Positions 22,019 through 32,960 of a stretch of DNA of 64,000 bases are shown here, piece by piece. The translations under genes were made by a program, and so were the position numbers. A model generated the notes under the pieces. That model made no database searches. It worked only from the letters and a program-made list of their open reading frames with translations, and had not been told where the DNA came from. The stretch's first letter is position 1. Each line of letters begins with the position of its first letter. Source of the DNA: Bactrocera neohumeralis (Eukaryota > Arthropoda > Insecta > Diptera > Tephritidae); NCBI RefSeq assembly GCF_024586455.1, contig NC_065923.1:66499076-66563075 (forward strand), written 5' to 3'.

Positions 22019-23792
22019 CAATTAACTTAATTTCCTATATAATGCATTAATTGATTCAATAAAGATTTTTCTTAGATAATTTGCTAATTAACTCAATCAG
22101 AGCTTAGCTAAAATTACAGTTAAGTTAAAGCTTTAATTAAAAAATTAGATTGTTATCTGGATAAAAGAAAAAGAAGAAATCAAATAATAAAGAATACAAT
22201 TACTGTAGGAAAATTTAAATTAAAGGAAAATGAAGGATCAAAAAATTAACAAGTATACAGCCAGCATTGCTTGCAATGAGGTCATTAGTAATACCAATAT
22301 ATATATTATTAATATAATCAACCTTAATTGCATCAATTAAAATTTTTCATGTATAATTTGCTAATTGAATCAATTAAGAAATTGACTGAAACGGTAGTTA
22401 TATAAATTGATACGGCAATTAGGCAATGAGCACTAATTGATTACAAATTGAGTATTACTCAACTTCAAATAAAGTGCTTTGAATATTATTTTTCATTCAA
22501 AGAAACAACCAATAGAGAAAACAACTAAATTAAGGAAATTCCCATCGACAAACAATTGAAGACACATCAATTTGCAGCTCCCCACTGCAGAGCTTTTCCA
22601 CCATAATCCACAGCTATTAAGATATAAAGTTAGCAGACACTGAACTCAAGCAAATTGCGCATCTCAGCATGAGAGTCGAATACAAGTGTGCAAAAATACG
22701 CAGACACAATCATAACAACAACCGCAACTAATTAAGGCAACAACAATAACAACCAAAATCCATTCACATATCCGTGCAACTAATGAGTTTGTTGGCCTTT
22801 CAAATGAAATGTGTTTATGGCTTTAGCAGCTGTTGCCAAGCATGCAATTCGATTTGTAGTTATTGTTGCTGCCTTTGTTGTTGCAGCTAGGGCAAACGTA
22901 CGACTTGACAGCCAAATTTGCAATTATGAGTTTTTATTATGTTAAGCAATGACGACGACAGCCACTAAAATGGCGACTGCATTCGAAGTGGCAATTGACC
23001 CAACACCAACAGCAGTAACAACAATAACAGCACAGTTTCCAGTGCGCTGCTAAGGGACCCAGCGGTGATATGGTACCTTGCGCAATTTGTACTTGAAACG
23101 TGTTGGCTTTCATCTAATCAGCGCACTGACAATAATTGACATTTCAATTAAAAGCGACGCCAAGCAGAAGGCACGACAAGTGAAAGCGGACGAAGTGCAA
23201 AGCAATAGGGGTGTAAAAGGAGGAAGCATAGAGCAGAGCGCCACACCAACATTTGGTGATATAACCACACCAAACTAAGCAAATTTTCACACATAATTAT
23301 GACAACAACTACAACAATGTTGAAGATAATTGCGCGCACTATGACAACAGCAACACCTAAAACACAAAAACAACATTAGCAATGGTAAAAGTCGAGATAA
23401 GGGTACGAAGAAGAGCTGAGCAATAAAAAGTTTACGCTTATATGTGGTTGACTAGGTGCGCTGCTGGCATAACGGAGGAGAGGTAACGGCGAACTGCGTT
23501 TCGAGCAAGGCGCGTCCACTTTGTTTGTAGATGTAGTATATATCTTGTATGTGTTGTTGTTGAACATGTTGTTGTTTAATAATGTCGTTGACATTGTTGC
23601 TGTTGCACTGACTGCAATATAAGCTCAAGTCGCCGTTTTAATATTCACTTTAGTGGCGGCTATTAACACCAACATAAGCGCTGTTAGCCGTGAGGCGAAC
23701 CATTTTAATAGCGGTGGTCTATAGAAACATGCGTCCATGAATAATACCTTTGGTAAAACTAGGTCACCATATCCAGGTATTATCTAGTTTAA
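22019..23792. other. Noncoding stretch
   Basis: No supported gene. 22.0-22.5 kb is rich in AATTAA/TTAATT; 22.6-23.4 kb has many CAACAA/ACAACAA runs, common in fly introns and regulatory DNA. The ORFs at 23078-23594 lack domains. Confidence 0.5.
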
Positions 23793-24452
23793 CTACAATA
23801 GTTGTATATAAGTCCGACAAAAATATGTTTGCATTAAATTGAAAGTTTTATTTAGCATAGTTAGGAAGATCCGATTTCTATCAAATAAGTATGTTTTAAA
23901 GGAATTTTCATAATGCCCCTCACATATATATCGTCGTCCATATTGAAATAATTTGTAATACTCGATTTTCTCAGCAAAATTATTCGTCATAAACAGAAAC
24001 AGATGTAGGAATCACTTAAGCCAGATATGGGCGATAAGATGTATGCAAAAGAACCAACCATCAAAGCTCCCACAGCTTCTGGTGAATTACCATCGATGCG
24101 TGTACTCTGGCGTTTTTCTGACGGAACACAATTCCTCTCATATTGACCAAACCTAACAACTTCTTAGCGACTGGTTTCTCCCGTCGGTTCAATTATTTGT
24201 AACACAGCTCCGAATTAAGATATTGGCCCTAGCGCAGCAATTCACAGTAGATGATTCCCTGCCACCAAACACATATCAAAATCTTCCTGTTCGTCAATGC
24301 TGGCCTGGCCACAGTTTGCGCTGGCTCATCGCCATTCCATCACTACCGTTTTCGCTTGATGTTTTCGTTAGTAATCTTCGAACCTCCAATCATCTGCTTT
24401 AGAAAAGCATAGGTTTTGCACCAATTCGCAGATGGAAATTGGGTTAATGAGG
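23793..24452 (-). mobile_element. Mariner transposase relic (mellifera-like)
   Basis: Minus strand, multiple frames. GDEPAQTVA-like and VWWQG-like pieces (about 24350-24260), LNSELCYK, NMRGIVFRQKNARVHASM VIHQKLWEL (second Asp replaced by Lys in QKNARVH), LHTSYRPYLA, then FLFMTNNFAEKI and WTTIYM, the last matching the mariner C-terminal region seen at 17.5 kb. Frameshifts and loss of a catalytic residue show it is dead. An R1 LINE poly(A) end abuts its upstream side at 24453. Confidence 0.75.
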
Positions 24453-25620
24453 TTTTTTTATAGTAGGCGGGAGTATCGAGAACAGGAGTGTGGAACTTTA
24501 ATCCGCTAAACACAAACTACTCCCAATTCAAGGGCTCTAACACGGAACCATCGGTTTAGTATTATTTCGTGGGAGCAACAGGACATTTACGTATCCTCTA
24601 TTGTGCGGATTGACAGACGCCAAATCTGTTGAAAAAATCTCAGTTTTTTCATTATGAATACTGACGCTTTGTTAACAGCTTTCCATTTCGCAGTCGACTG
24701 ACACATTAGTGTCGTTATATTCTCAACCGTAAAACTATCACCGAGTGTGGTTTTTCATCTATATTTGAGAAGCGAGGGCAATAAAAATAAAATAAAAAAT
24801 ATAGAAGAAATAATACACATATATTGAGAGTCTTCTATATACACTGCACACGTCTTACATTTCGAAAAATGACACTGTGGCATCTGTAAAGGTAGCTTCT
24901 AAAGCGCAGTACTTTTGGGGCCACCTTTCTATCTTTTCCAACTTACTGCATTTCGCAACGTTGACGACTTATCGAAGTACGTCAAAAGTGGATCTCTCTT
25001 TTATAAAGCCATATTGTTTCTCTGATAATCCGCTGGCTTACTGATTTGCTAACTCCAAGCGGTTTCGTATTATATTTTAGTACATTTTACATATTCTGTC
25101 GAGCATACACAGTGGTCTGTATGATGAAGTTTCTTTGGTTTTGGGAGCAGAAAAACCTCTGAGCTTATAGCTTCCTTCAGTGCTCTGTTGGGTATGCCAT
25201 ATAATCCAAGTGCTTTGGTGTTTTTGAATTTCCAATAGCACTTCTTCCGAGATTAACGGGAGTGACTCTGCAGCTTTGTTTCATCGTTTGGCTTAGGAAA
25301 TCCGATCATGTTCCGGGAATAATATTTCGACGACTTTTCCCATAAAATATGCATTTTAAGGTTGCTGCTGCTTATTTTTAAATCTGGGCATATAAATTTT
25401 GTAAGCAGTTCCCCAAGGATTAATGTTTGCTTCTTAACAAAGCTTTTTAAAGTATGATTTTTTGCTTTTAAATTCTTCTCTAAATCTATTTTCGTTCGTT
25501 ACACTCTGATTACGCTGTAGACGACTTCTGGCTGAATAGCAACGGTTCATTAGGCTTGTTTGCGTTGATTTGTCTAGCCATTGTACCCAAAATTTTATCT
25601 TGTTTCCTCAGTATTAGTAA
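24453..25620 (-). mobile_element. R1-type LINE relic (linker, RT start, zinc-finger end, 3' UTR)
   Basis: Minus strand. LATRSRRRLQRNQSVTNENR-like linker (about 25540-25480), SEEVLLEIQK (about 25240-25210), SYRPLCMLDRICKMY and GLSEKQYGFIKERST (RT start, about 25130-24990). Then a deletion carries it to the C-terminal region around the CxxC-type zinc-binding block and the LMCQS-like end (24960-24600), and a 3' UTR ending CCTACTATAAAAAAA at 24465-24453, matching the 3' UTR end of the 35.5 kb copy. It is broken and internally deleted. Confidence 0.8.
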
Positions 25621-27209
25621 TCATTCCTTTTTATATAAATATTAAGACACACAGTTTACCCTAACTTTTCGAAAGTAACCTCACTTTTCGTGCAAACATT
25701 CTTAGAAGAGTCTATCTTTATGTTCCTTTAATACAAAATAATTGAAGTGATAGTCCTACATATTAAAGTGAGTTAAAATTAATGTTTTGGTGCCTTTAAA
25801 TTAGCAAAATTTAAATTTTAACACATCTTTTATATTATTATGTCCTACAGGGCTGCTACGAGCAAACCTATAAAACAACAGACAGGCTAATTGTGCCCGA
25901 TGGGGCTGCACTCCTACCTACCTACAGACAGGCTGCAGCCTAAAAACGTTCCAGACATATGCAGACATATCGCTTTGCTATAAAAGAACACGGTGTGCAA
26001 ATTACCATAAGGGTATATATGAGATACTGTTTTATTGAGTCAATTATTAACTAACAAGCAAGTTGAGATCTAGACTAATTTTTTATGTTCGCCCTCTAAC
26101 TAAAATTTTTGGGAGAAAAAATTTCTTGATCACCGGTTCCATCCTAAATACAAATGGATCTAAAGTCAGAATGCGGAACAACGGATAGAGAATAATCGTG
26201 AAAACCATTCCGTGTGCTTTGACTTCAAAATATCGCCTAAAAATAGTATAAAATGTGAGGAAAAACTTAGAATTATGATCGCTATAAGCGAAATATTTTG
26301 AGATATTTTCGTAAAATACTTGGTGGATTTGCATGAAAAAAACTTGTTGTTTTCCACAACTCATGCTGATGAAATTGATCGAAGACATTTCAACTTCAAG
26401 ACGTGAGCAACCATCTTAAGCTCCCCATCCACCTTCTCTTCCCTCAAAAGAACGATTTATAAACTAGGAAGTGTCGAAACTCAATTTTCATAAATTTTCG
26501 CCATTAAAGAATATTAGTTCTGCATCTCCCAACTCACCCACTTCTCTTCTACAAATATCTCAATAAGCGCACGTTCCTTTCCGTTCGCTGAAACTCGCTT
26601 TTCAGCAGTATCTGTATTATCCTGTACGCACGCGCTTGCACGCCATGCAATTATCGTCGGAACATTTAAGCCACGTCAGCTGCAGCTGCCTGCATGCATG
26701 CCAATTACGCAGCTAAGCTTAGTACGTGCAACATGCAACAAGCGGCACATAATTTGTTTGTTTTCCGGTGCGCCATGCGCGCTTGCTCCCTTGTGTATGT
26801 GTGTGTGTGCATGCTCTTCATTTTGTTCCTCAATTCCTCGACGTCTAATTATCACTCGCTGGTGTAAATAGCAGCCGCAACAACAAAATACGAATACCAT
26901 GTGATATAAGTATTTGTATAGATGTACACGGGATATGCATGCACAATAAGCTCCTTATTGCATTACAAACCCCTTTTGATTTTATGGCATGCCAATGGCT
27001 AGCTAATAATTGCATAGCTCAATACTGCGGTTTATTCATATCTCACAGGCAATTTGAGGCAAATCACTGCATTCGCTAGCGCTAATTAAGCAGTTGTGGC
27101 GCATAACATACACTAATACATGCAAAGTGTAAGCAATCGGAAGTGAAAGCCGCAGTGAGGTCATTTGACATAGATTACTGTCCGAGCGCCTTATTGAATC
27201 TCCATAAAA
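25621..27209. other. Noncoding stretch
   Basis: No supported gene. A 101-codon minus-strand ORF at 26083-26388 (MSSINFISMSCGKQQVFF...) has no domain that I recognise and may be chance. A (TG)n run lies near 26797-26812, and GC-richer sequence at about 26570-26900. Confidence 0.5.
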
Positions 27210-27295
27210 AATTATCAGATCGAGTGACTATAGCATATATGTAGATGCCATTCAAACTAACCGATCAAAATTAAGTATTTTTACAATATATGGTT
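27210..27295 (+). repeat. Short dispersed-repeat fragment
   Basis: ATCAGATCGAGTGACTATAG, CATATATGTAGATGCC, ACTAACCGATCAAAATTAAG. The same blocks occur at 12.58 kb. Confidence 0.5.
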
Positions 27296-27339
27296 TTGGT
27301 AATCTGTTCCTCGCCGTTTCTAAGCACGATCGGGTTACT

Positions 27340-27820
27340 CTCGCCAACAAATGTGAATATTGTTTAAGCTTCTGAACTGCGCTCTTATCGTCTTGCGACA
27401 GCATCAAACGAAATCACTCATGGTCGAATCGTTGTGAAGCGGAGCATTAAATGGCCAATCCAAAATTGACGGACAGAAGCATTTTGCTAGGTGTTTGGTG
27501 CGATGGCCTGTAAATTATATGTTGCTCCCTACATCCAAACTCTTAATTCGGGCCTATACTGTCAACAATTGGACCATCTGAAGGAAGCAATCACCCAGAA
27601 ACCGCCAGGTATGGCCAATAAGTGAGGAATTAGTTGTATGTTCTATCAGAACAATGTCAGGCCATACGAATCGATAGTGACTCGCTAGAAGCTCCGGCAG
27701 CTCCGGCACTTTATTATCCAATTGGACACCAAATGATTTCTACCTGTTCTTGTCTATGGCGAATGATGTTGTAGGTGAAAAATTCTCTCAAGAAAGCTTG
27801 TGAAAATCGACTTTCCTAGT
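27340..27820 (+). mobile_element. Mariner transposase relic interrupted by a dispersed repeat
   Basis: Frame-broken plus-strand reading: TDRSILLGVWCDGL, a YIQTLNSGLYCQQLDHLKEAI-like stretch in another frame, FYQNNVRPYESIVTR (the HQDNARPH block with its Asp changed to Asn), and SMANDVVGEKFSQES at 27755-27800. At 27821, exactly where the CENRLSQFF-like block should continue, sequence switches to the inverted-repeat-ended element below. So the repeat inserted into the mariner, or removed its end. Same subfamily as 17.1 and 23.8 kb. Confidence 0.8.
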
Positions 27821-28915
27821 TATACTCTCGCAACAATGTTGCTAAGGAGAGTATTATAGTTTTGTTCACATAACGGTTGTTTGTAAGTCCTAAAACTAAA
27901 AGAGTCAGATATAGAGTTATATATACCAAAGTGATCAGGGTGATGAGTAGAGTTGAAATCCGGATGTCTGTCTGTCCGTCCGTCCGGCTGTCCGTCCGTC
28001 TGTCCGTCCGTCCGTGCAAGCTGTAACTTGAGTAAAAATTGAGGTATCGTGATGAAACTTGGTACACATATTCCTTGGCTCCATAAGAAGGTTAAGTTCG
28101 AAGATGGGCAAAATCGGCCCACTGTCACGCCCACCGGCGGAAACCGAAAACCTATAAAGTGTCATAACTAAGCCATAAATAAAGATGTTAAAGTGAAATT
28201 TGGCACAAAGGATCGCATTAGGGAGGGGCATATTTGGACGTAATTTTTTTGGAAAAGTGGGCGTGGCCCCGCCCCCTACTAAATTTTTTGTACATATCTC
28301 GGAAACTACTATAGCTATGTCAACCAAACTCTACAGAGTCGTTTTCTTCAGGCATTTCCATATACAGTTCAAAAATGGAACAAATCGGATAATAACCACG
28401 CCCACCTCCCATACAAAGGTTATGTTGAAAATCACTAAAAGTGCGTTAACCGACTAACAAAAACCGTCAGAAACACTAAATTTTACGGAAGAAATTGCAG
28501 AAGGAAGCTGCACCCAGGCTTTTTTTAAAAATTGAAAATGGGCGTGGCCTCGCCCACTTGTGGACCAAAAACCATATCTCAGGAACTGCTAGACCGATTT
28601 CAATGAAATTCGGTATATAATATTTTCTTAACACCCTGATGACATGTACGAAATAAAGGTGAAATCGGTTCACAACCACGCCTTCTTCCAATATAACGCT
28701 ATTTTGAATTCCATCTGATGCCTTTTCTGTATAATACGAGTATATACATTAGGAACCAATGATGATAGCGGAATAAAACTTTACAAAAATACGGTATTTG
28801 AAAAATATGTAAATGACGTATAATGAAATCTCGATTATCACTTTATCATGCGAGAGTATAAAATGTTCGGTGACACCCGAACTTAGCCCTTCCTTACTTG
28901 TTTTTAAGAAAGCGT
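27821..28915 (+). repeat. Dispersed fly repeat with inverted ends and a (GTCCG)n tract
   Basis: Begins TATACTCTCGCA (27821-27832) and carries the exact reverse complement TGCGAGAGTATA at 28849-28860. The left end alone can fold (ATACTCTC ... GAGAGTAT around GCAACA-ATG-TTGC). A TGTCTGTCCGTCCGTCCGG-type tract lies at 27964-28015. After the right inverted repeat is a GTTCGG-TGACAC-CCGAAC hairpin and CTTAGCCCTTCCTTACTTGT. Blocks such as GTGGGCGTGGCC and CACAACCACGCC recur inside. No transposase ORF; the ORFs over the GTCCG tract are artefacts. This is a nonautonomous interspersed repeat of unassigned class. Confidence 0.7.
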
Positions 28916-31470
28916 TATTAAGAAATGAACTTCTGAATGGCAACAATTTATCGAAAAAAATAGCTAGCTACCAGGGCCTACGGTTATGGTCAGCATAGTT
29001 GCCTTCCGAAAAAAAATTAATTTACTGAAGTCAGTATAAAAATGTTCAGTATATTCAATGGTAGCAACTTAATACTGTCCGCAGCTTATAGAACATTTGG
29101 CAAAGAAACGCAGATGCCGGCGTTGGCATTTCTCAGATATTTCACCAATACTCTTCACATTGCAGATGGCGCTGCAATTCAGCAGAACTTTTCATTATAT
29201 TTCTAGCTAAGAAGGTTTTTTTTTTCAAGGTATTTCTTAAAGATCAAACGACAATAGTTAAACTAAAGTACTTACTACAGAAAATAAAACTATTTTCTAA
29301 ATAATTTCACCTTTTCTTAATATTTCAACGTACAAAACTGCAGATGGCGCTGTAAGTCGTCAAAACTTTCACTCGTTTTTTAGCTAACATACGTTTTTAA
29401 ACCCCACAACAACAATATATGATCAAAACTTCACTACCTAACAACAATTTCTGCTTTGTCAAGCGTCATTTGTTATTTGTCAGCAGTCAGGTGCGCTTGC
29501 TGTAATATAAAGTACACACTTAAAGTTTCTCTCTCAAACCATATGAAACCTTGAGTAAAATCTATAAATACTCCATCACTTATGCACTTTCACACTACTT
29601 CAACATATCCACAAATATTATTCATAACACAAATTAATGGTGCAGTAATAAATTTTTGGGAAATTTTCGCAATACAACTACAATGCGCAGCCATTAACTG
29701 CCATAAAAAGTGCACTCAAGGCAGTCGAATATGGATTCGAAGCGACAAAAGTGCTCATAAAAGATGCAGTAAATGTTTGCTTTGCGTGCAAATTGTGAGT
29801 TAGAAACGAGTGAAGTGCACACAAATGCATGAAATGCAAGGCGACTGTGGGTGTGTGTGAGAACGAATGCCATTTCATTAAATAAATATGTATACATATG
29901 TGTTGTAGGTAGGTATATGTAAAGCATGTATGTTTTGAGCTACATGTGTGTGTATACACGCACTGCGCTTTTTACTGCTCCGTTCAAAAAAAATACAAAT
30001 ATTAGCTATTATTTCCGGTGCCCTTGGGCGTATGAGTAATATTTTGATTTCATGCATGATAAGTTACTCATACCACATGTCGGACATATGCAAGCTAAAC
30101 AAATTGCAACTCTTAGCCGTGTTTTTTTTATGGAAATGCCTTGAACGCAATGAGTGTGGCAAATAAATTGTGATATTTTTTTATGCAATAATTAATACGC
30201 AGACATCTGTTAGCTGAAATACTTGGAAAGGACCGAAAATAATATAAATGGCATGCTTGAATAATTTGGCAGAAAATAATGAGCGAGTGGTAGCATACGT
30301 TTAGAATTTAGTCAAAATTTACTTAAATGCAATTTTTTATTAGCTAATATATGCATACAAACGCCACGTGCCCAACAAAAATTGAGTTGCCACATTCTCG
30401 GGCCTAGCGACCCAACGGAATTCAAATGTGTCTGCCTGCCACACAATGGAGGCCAGGCGCAAATTACGGCATTGCACAGAAAGAGCAAACAGTAGGCGAG
30501 AGGCCAAAGCAATGCTCTTGAACCGAATATAACGGTAATTTGTATGCTGCAAGTTGCAGTGTTGGCCTGTGGCAAGCGACAAGTGCCAGCAAGCCAACAG
30601 ACTAGGAGTGTTGCATGAATGACATGAACGGAAATGACTGCTGCAGATGGCAGCCGCCAAACCCTCTCCACATACATACATACGCATACAGCCATAGAAC
30701 CATACACGTGTGTTTGTTTCGGTGTGTGGGTAGCGTTGCATAAAGGTGTTGTGGTGCTTTAGTGTTGCGATGCTGCTTCCTGCTGTTTGCGGTTGGCAGG
30801 CAAGCAAACAGAAAACTCATTGTCGTATTTCCGTTACAAATTGGCAACGCTCGAGCGCATACGCTGCGCTGGAGCGGAGTAAATCATTGTGTTGCAAGTT
30901 TGAATTTCTAATTCACCCAGTTTTGCGGTTAGCAATTTGCACCTTGGTGCGTATTTATTTGATTTAACCTTATTTACAAAGCCGTCAGCGGTGCAGCAGA
31001 CAACTTGCTCACTTCGACAGTAAACGTGGAGACGAAAATTCTTTGCGCTAACTACCGACTATCTAGCATGCTTGCGGTATTTTCTTGTTTGCCTTCTACT
31101 CGTGCTTTTGTTGATGCCATGAAATTTTGCCACATTTGCTTATTTTCCGCTTCCTTTGCGTTGATTTTTTCACCACTCACTGACCACATTCGCCACTCGC
31201 CTGATTCCATTAAAATTTTCCAATTAGATTCGCCATTTGCGCTTTCACTTGGAAATACATTGTTTTTGTTTTTTTGCTTTGCAAATATTTTGCCACTTTT
31301 CAGTTTCTTTCACATGCCTTCTGTTACTATTTTTCTCTTCTTATTTCACGCTTCTATGACCATTTCATTAAAATGATTTTTAGATAAAAGATATTAAATC
31401 CATTTAAATTGAAAATATGCATTTAAAAATATTCACCAAAAATAATTAGAATACCAAGGAAGGAATATTT
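28916..31470. other. Noncoding stretch; paired GCAGATGGCGCTG sites; ORF-dense block
   Basis: No supported gene. TGCAGATGGCGCTG occurs at 29161-29174 and again at 29339-29352, each followed by similar sequence including TTAGCTAA or CTAGCTAA. A short TACTCATACGCC-core copy lies at 30027-30040 (reverse). The GC-richer block at 30312-30967 has long open frames on both strands (up to 155 codons), but none resembles a known protein. Confidence 0.5.
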
Positions 31471-32960
31471 TCATGAGATTTGCAGATTGAAGAAGGTGCA
31501 CGATAAGGAGTCGCCTTGTCTGCAACCTCGTTGGGTATCAAACGGCTCGGAGAGATCCTTCCCGATCCTGACAGAGCTTTTGGCATTACTCAAAGTCAGT
31601 TTGCACAGCCGTATTAGTTTCGCGGCGATACCAAATTCAGACATCGCGACATAAAGGCAGCTCTTTCGTGCTGTCAAAAGCGGCTTTGAAATTGATGAAG
31701 AGGTGGTGTGTGTTGATTTCTTTCCAAGGGTCTTTTCAAAGACTTGACACATAATGAAACTCTGTTCAATACTTAATTTTCCAGCTCTAAAGTCACACTG
31801 ATAAGGTCTAATCAGTTTGTTGACGATGGACTGTAATCTTTCACACAGTACACTCGATAGAACCTTATATGCGATGTTGAGGAGGCTTATTCCACGGTAA
31901 GTGGCGTCCCTTTTTGTGAATTAATTGTGGGGTTTCCTTTTTTGTGGATTGGGCAGAGCATGATCTCCTTATCAGTTCTTCGCTGCCGCAATTCATCGGC
32001 CCTGCGGCTTTGTTGTTGCTATTTGAACTTCTTCATGGTCGGGCAATGGAACGACTGCTCCATCGTCATCGATTGGGAAATCGGATTCGGCCTCTCTCTT
32101 TTTCTGTCTGCAAATACTTCTCGCTTCCCTCTTCAGCTCTCGGTATCTATCCCATCCCGCACGTGTTGTGGTCGTTTTCAAATTTGCGAGGTAGGCAGTC
32201 TGTTTCTCTCCGCTACGACACGGCACTCCTCATATCAGCTGTTCTTTTGCATTTTCCGAGAACTAATGGTTTTGCTTGCAGCTGTACGTAAGAAGCTTGA
32301 AATGCCATTGCACAGTTCTCTTATACCGAGTTGCTGATGAGTGCTCTCAGAGAGCAGGAGTGCAGGTGGAGCCGAAAATTGTTAGGCTGCCTTTTGTGAT
32401 TGTTGCTTCTCGACGTCCAACATTCTTTGTATTTGTTGACGTGTGTATATTCACTGTAAAAATATCGCTTTAATGCGGATTGTGACTAGGCGTTCATCCA
32501 CCGGGTTGATTGCCAGCACTCGGCCACGGAGTCTCTTTCCCACCACGACCCCCACATCCAATTCGCGCTTCTTTATATGATCACTGGCATAAGGACCTAC
32601 TCATCTCAGTCCTTGTCCCGTTCATCGCACTTTTTGGACGGCGGTGATTTCAGCCAATACTCTTACTGGGACATTAACCAGCTGGACAGTCCTAATTAAA
32701 GGATCGGAGATTTCAGGTGCATGAGCTTAAATCCCCACGTTTACAGGGGTAATCATCAAAAATGGGGTCTCTCGCTGTTTTCTACCTTTCATTGGTAGTG
32801 TTTTTGACGTAGCGAGTTCCAAACCCCGCGCACAACCCTGGGGAGGGATGTTACGCCTTATAACTTTAGCTCGCCTTCAAACGGATTGTTTTTTGGCTAC
32901 CCAGATGATACTTGGTCTAAGACCGAAAGTCGTGAGCTGCTTGAGTCATATGTAAAAGAA
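31471..32960 (-). mobile_element. Endonuclease/RT LINE relic, 5' half
   Basis: Minus strand from a 5' UTR-like part (CTCGCTACGTCAAAAACACT at about 32822-32803) into the endonuclease start: ITAVQKVRWTGQG-like, then KKRELDVGVVVGKRLRGRVL AINPVDERLVTIRIKA (about 32565-32460). The core of the endonuclease is then missing. It resumes in the linker (WDRYRELKREARSICRQKKREAE, about 32145-32085), the RT start (RGISLLNIAYKVLSSVLCERL, about 31890-31835) and the palm (SEFGIAAKLIRLCKLTLSNA KSSVRIGKDLSEPFDTQRGC RQGDSL, about 31650-31500), ending near 31471. Family as at 8.34 and 43.7 kb. Only the palm segment stays open (93 codons). Confidence 0.85.

Noticed and set aside
26083..26388. 101-codon minus-strand ORF (MSSINFISMSCG...)
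   Set aside because: No recognisable domain, no splice or promoter evidence.
27816..28327. Long minus-strand ORFs with TDGRTDG repeats
   Set aside because: Direct translation of the (GTCCG)n tract in a noncoding repeat.
28849..28915. Helitron 3' end (hairpin followed by CTRR)
   Set aside because: A hairpin is present, but no CTRR at the expected distance and no A/T insertion context.
30340..30807. 155-codon minus-strand ORF
   Set aside because: Longest non-transposon frame besides the receptor, but low-complexity-free yet unrecognisable, with equally open overlapping frames; kept only as a finding.
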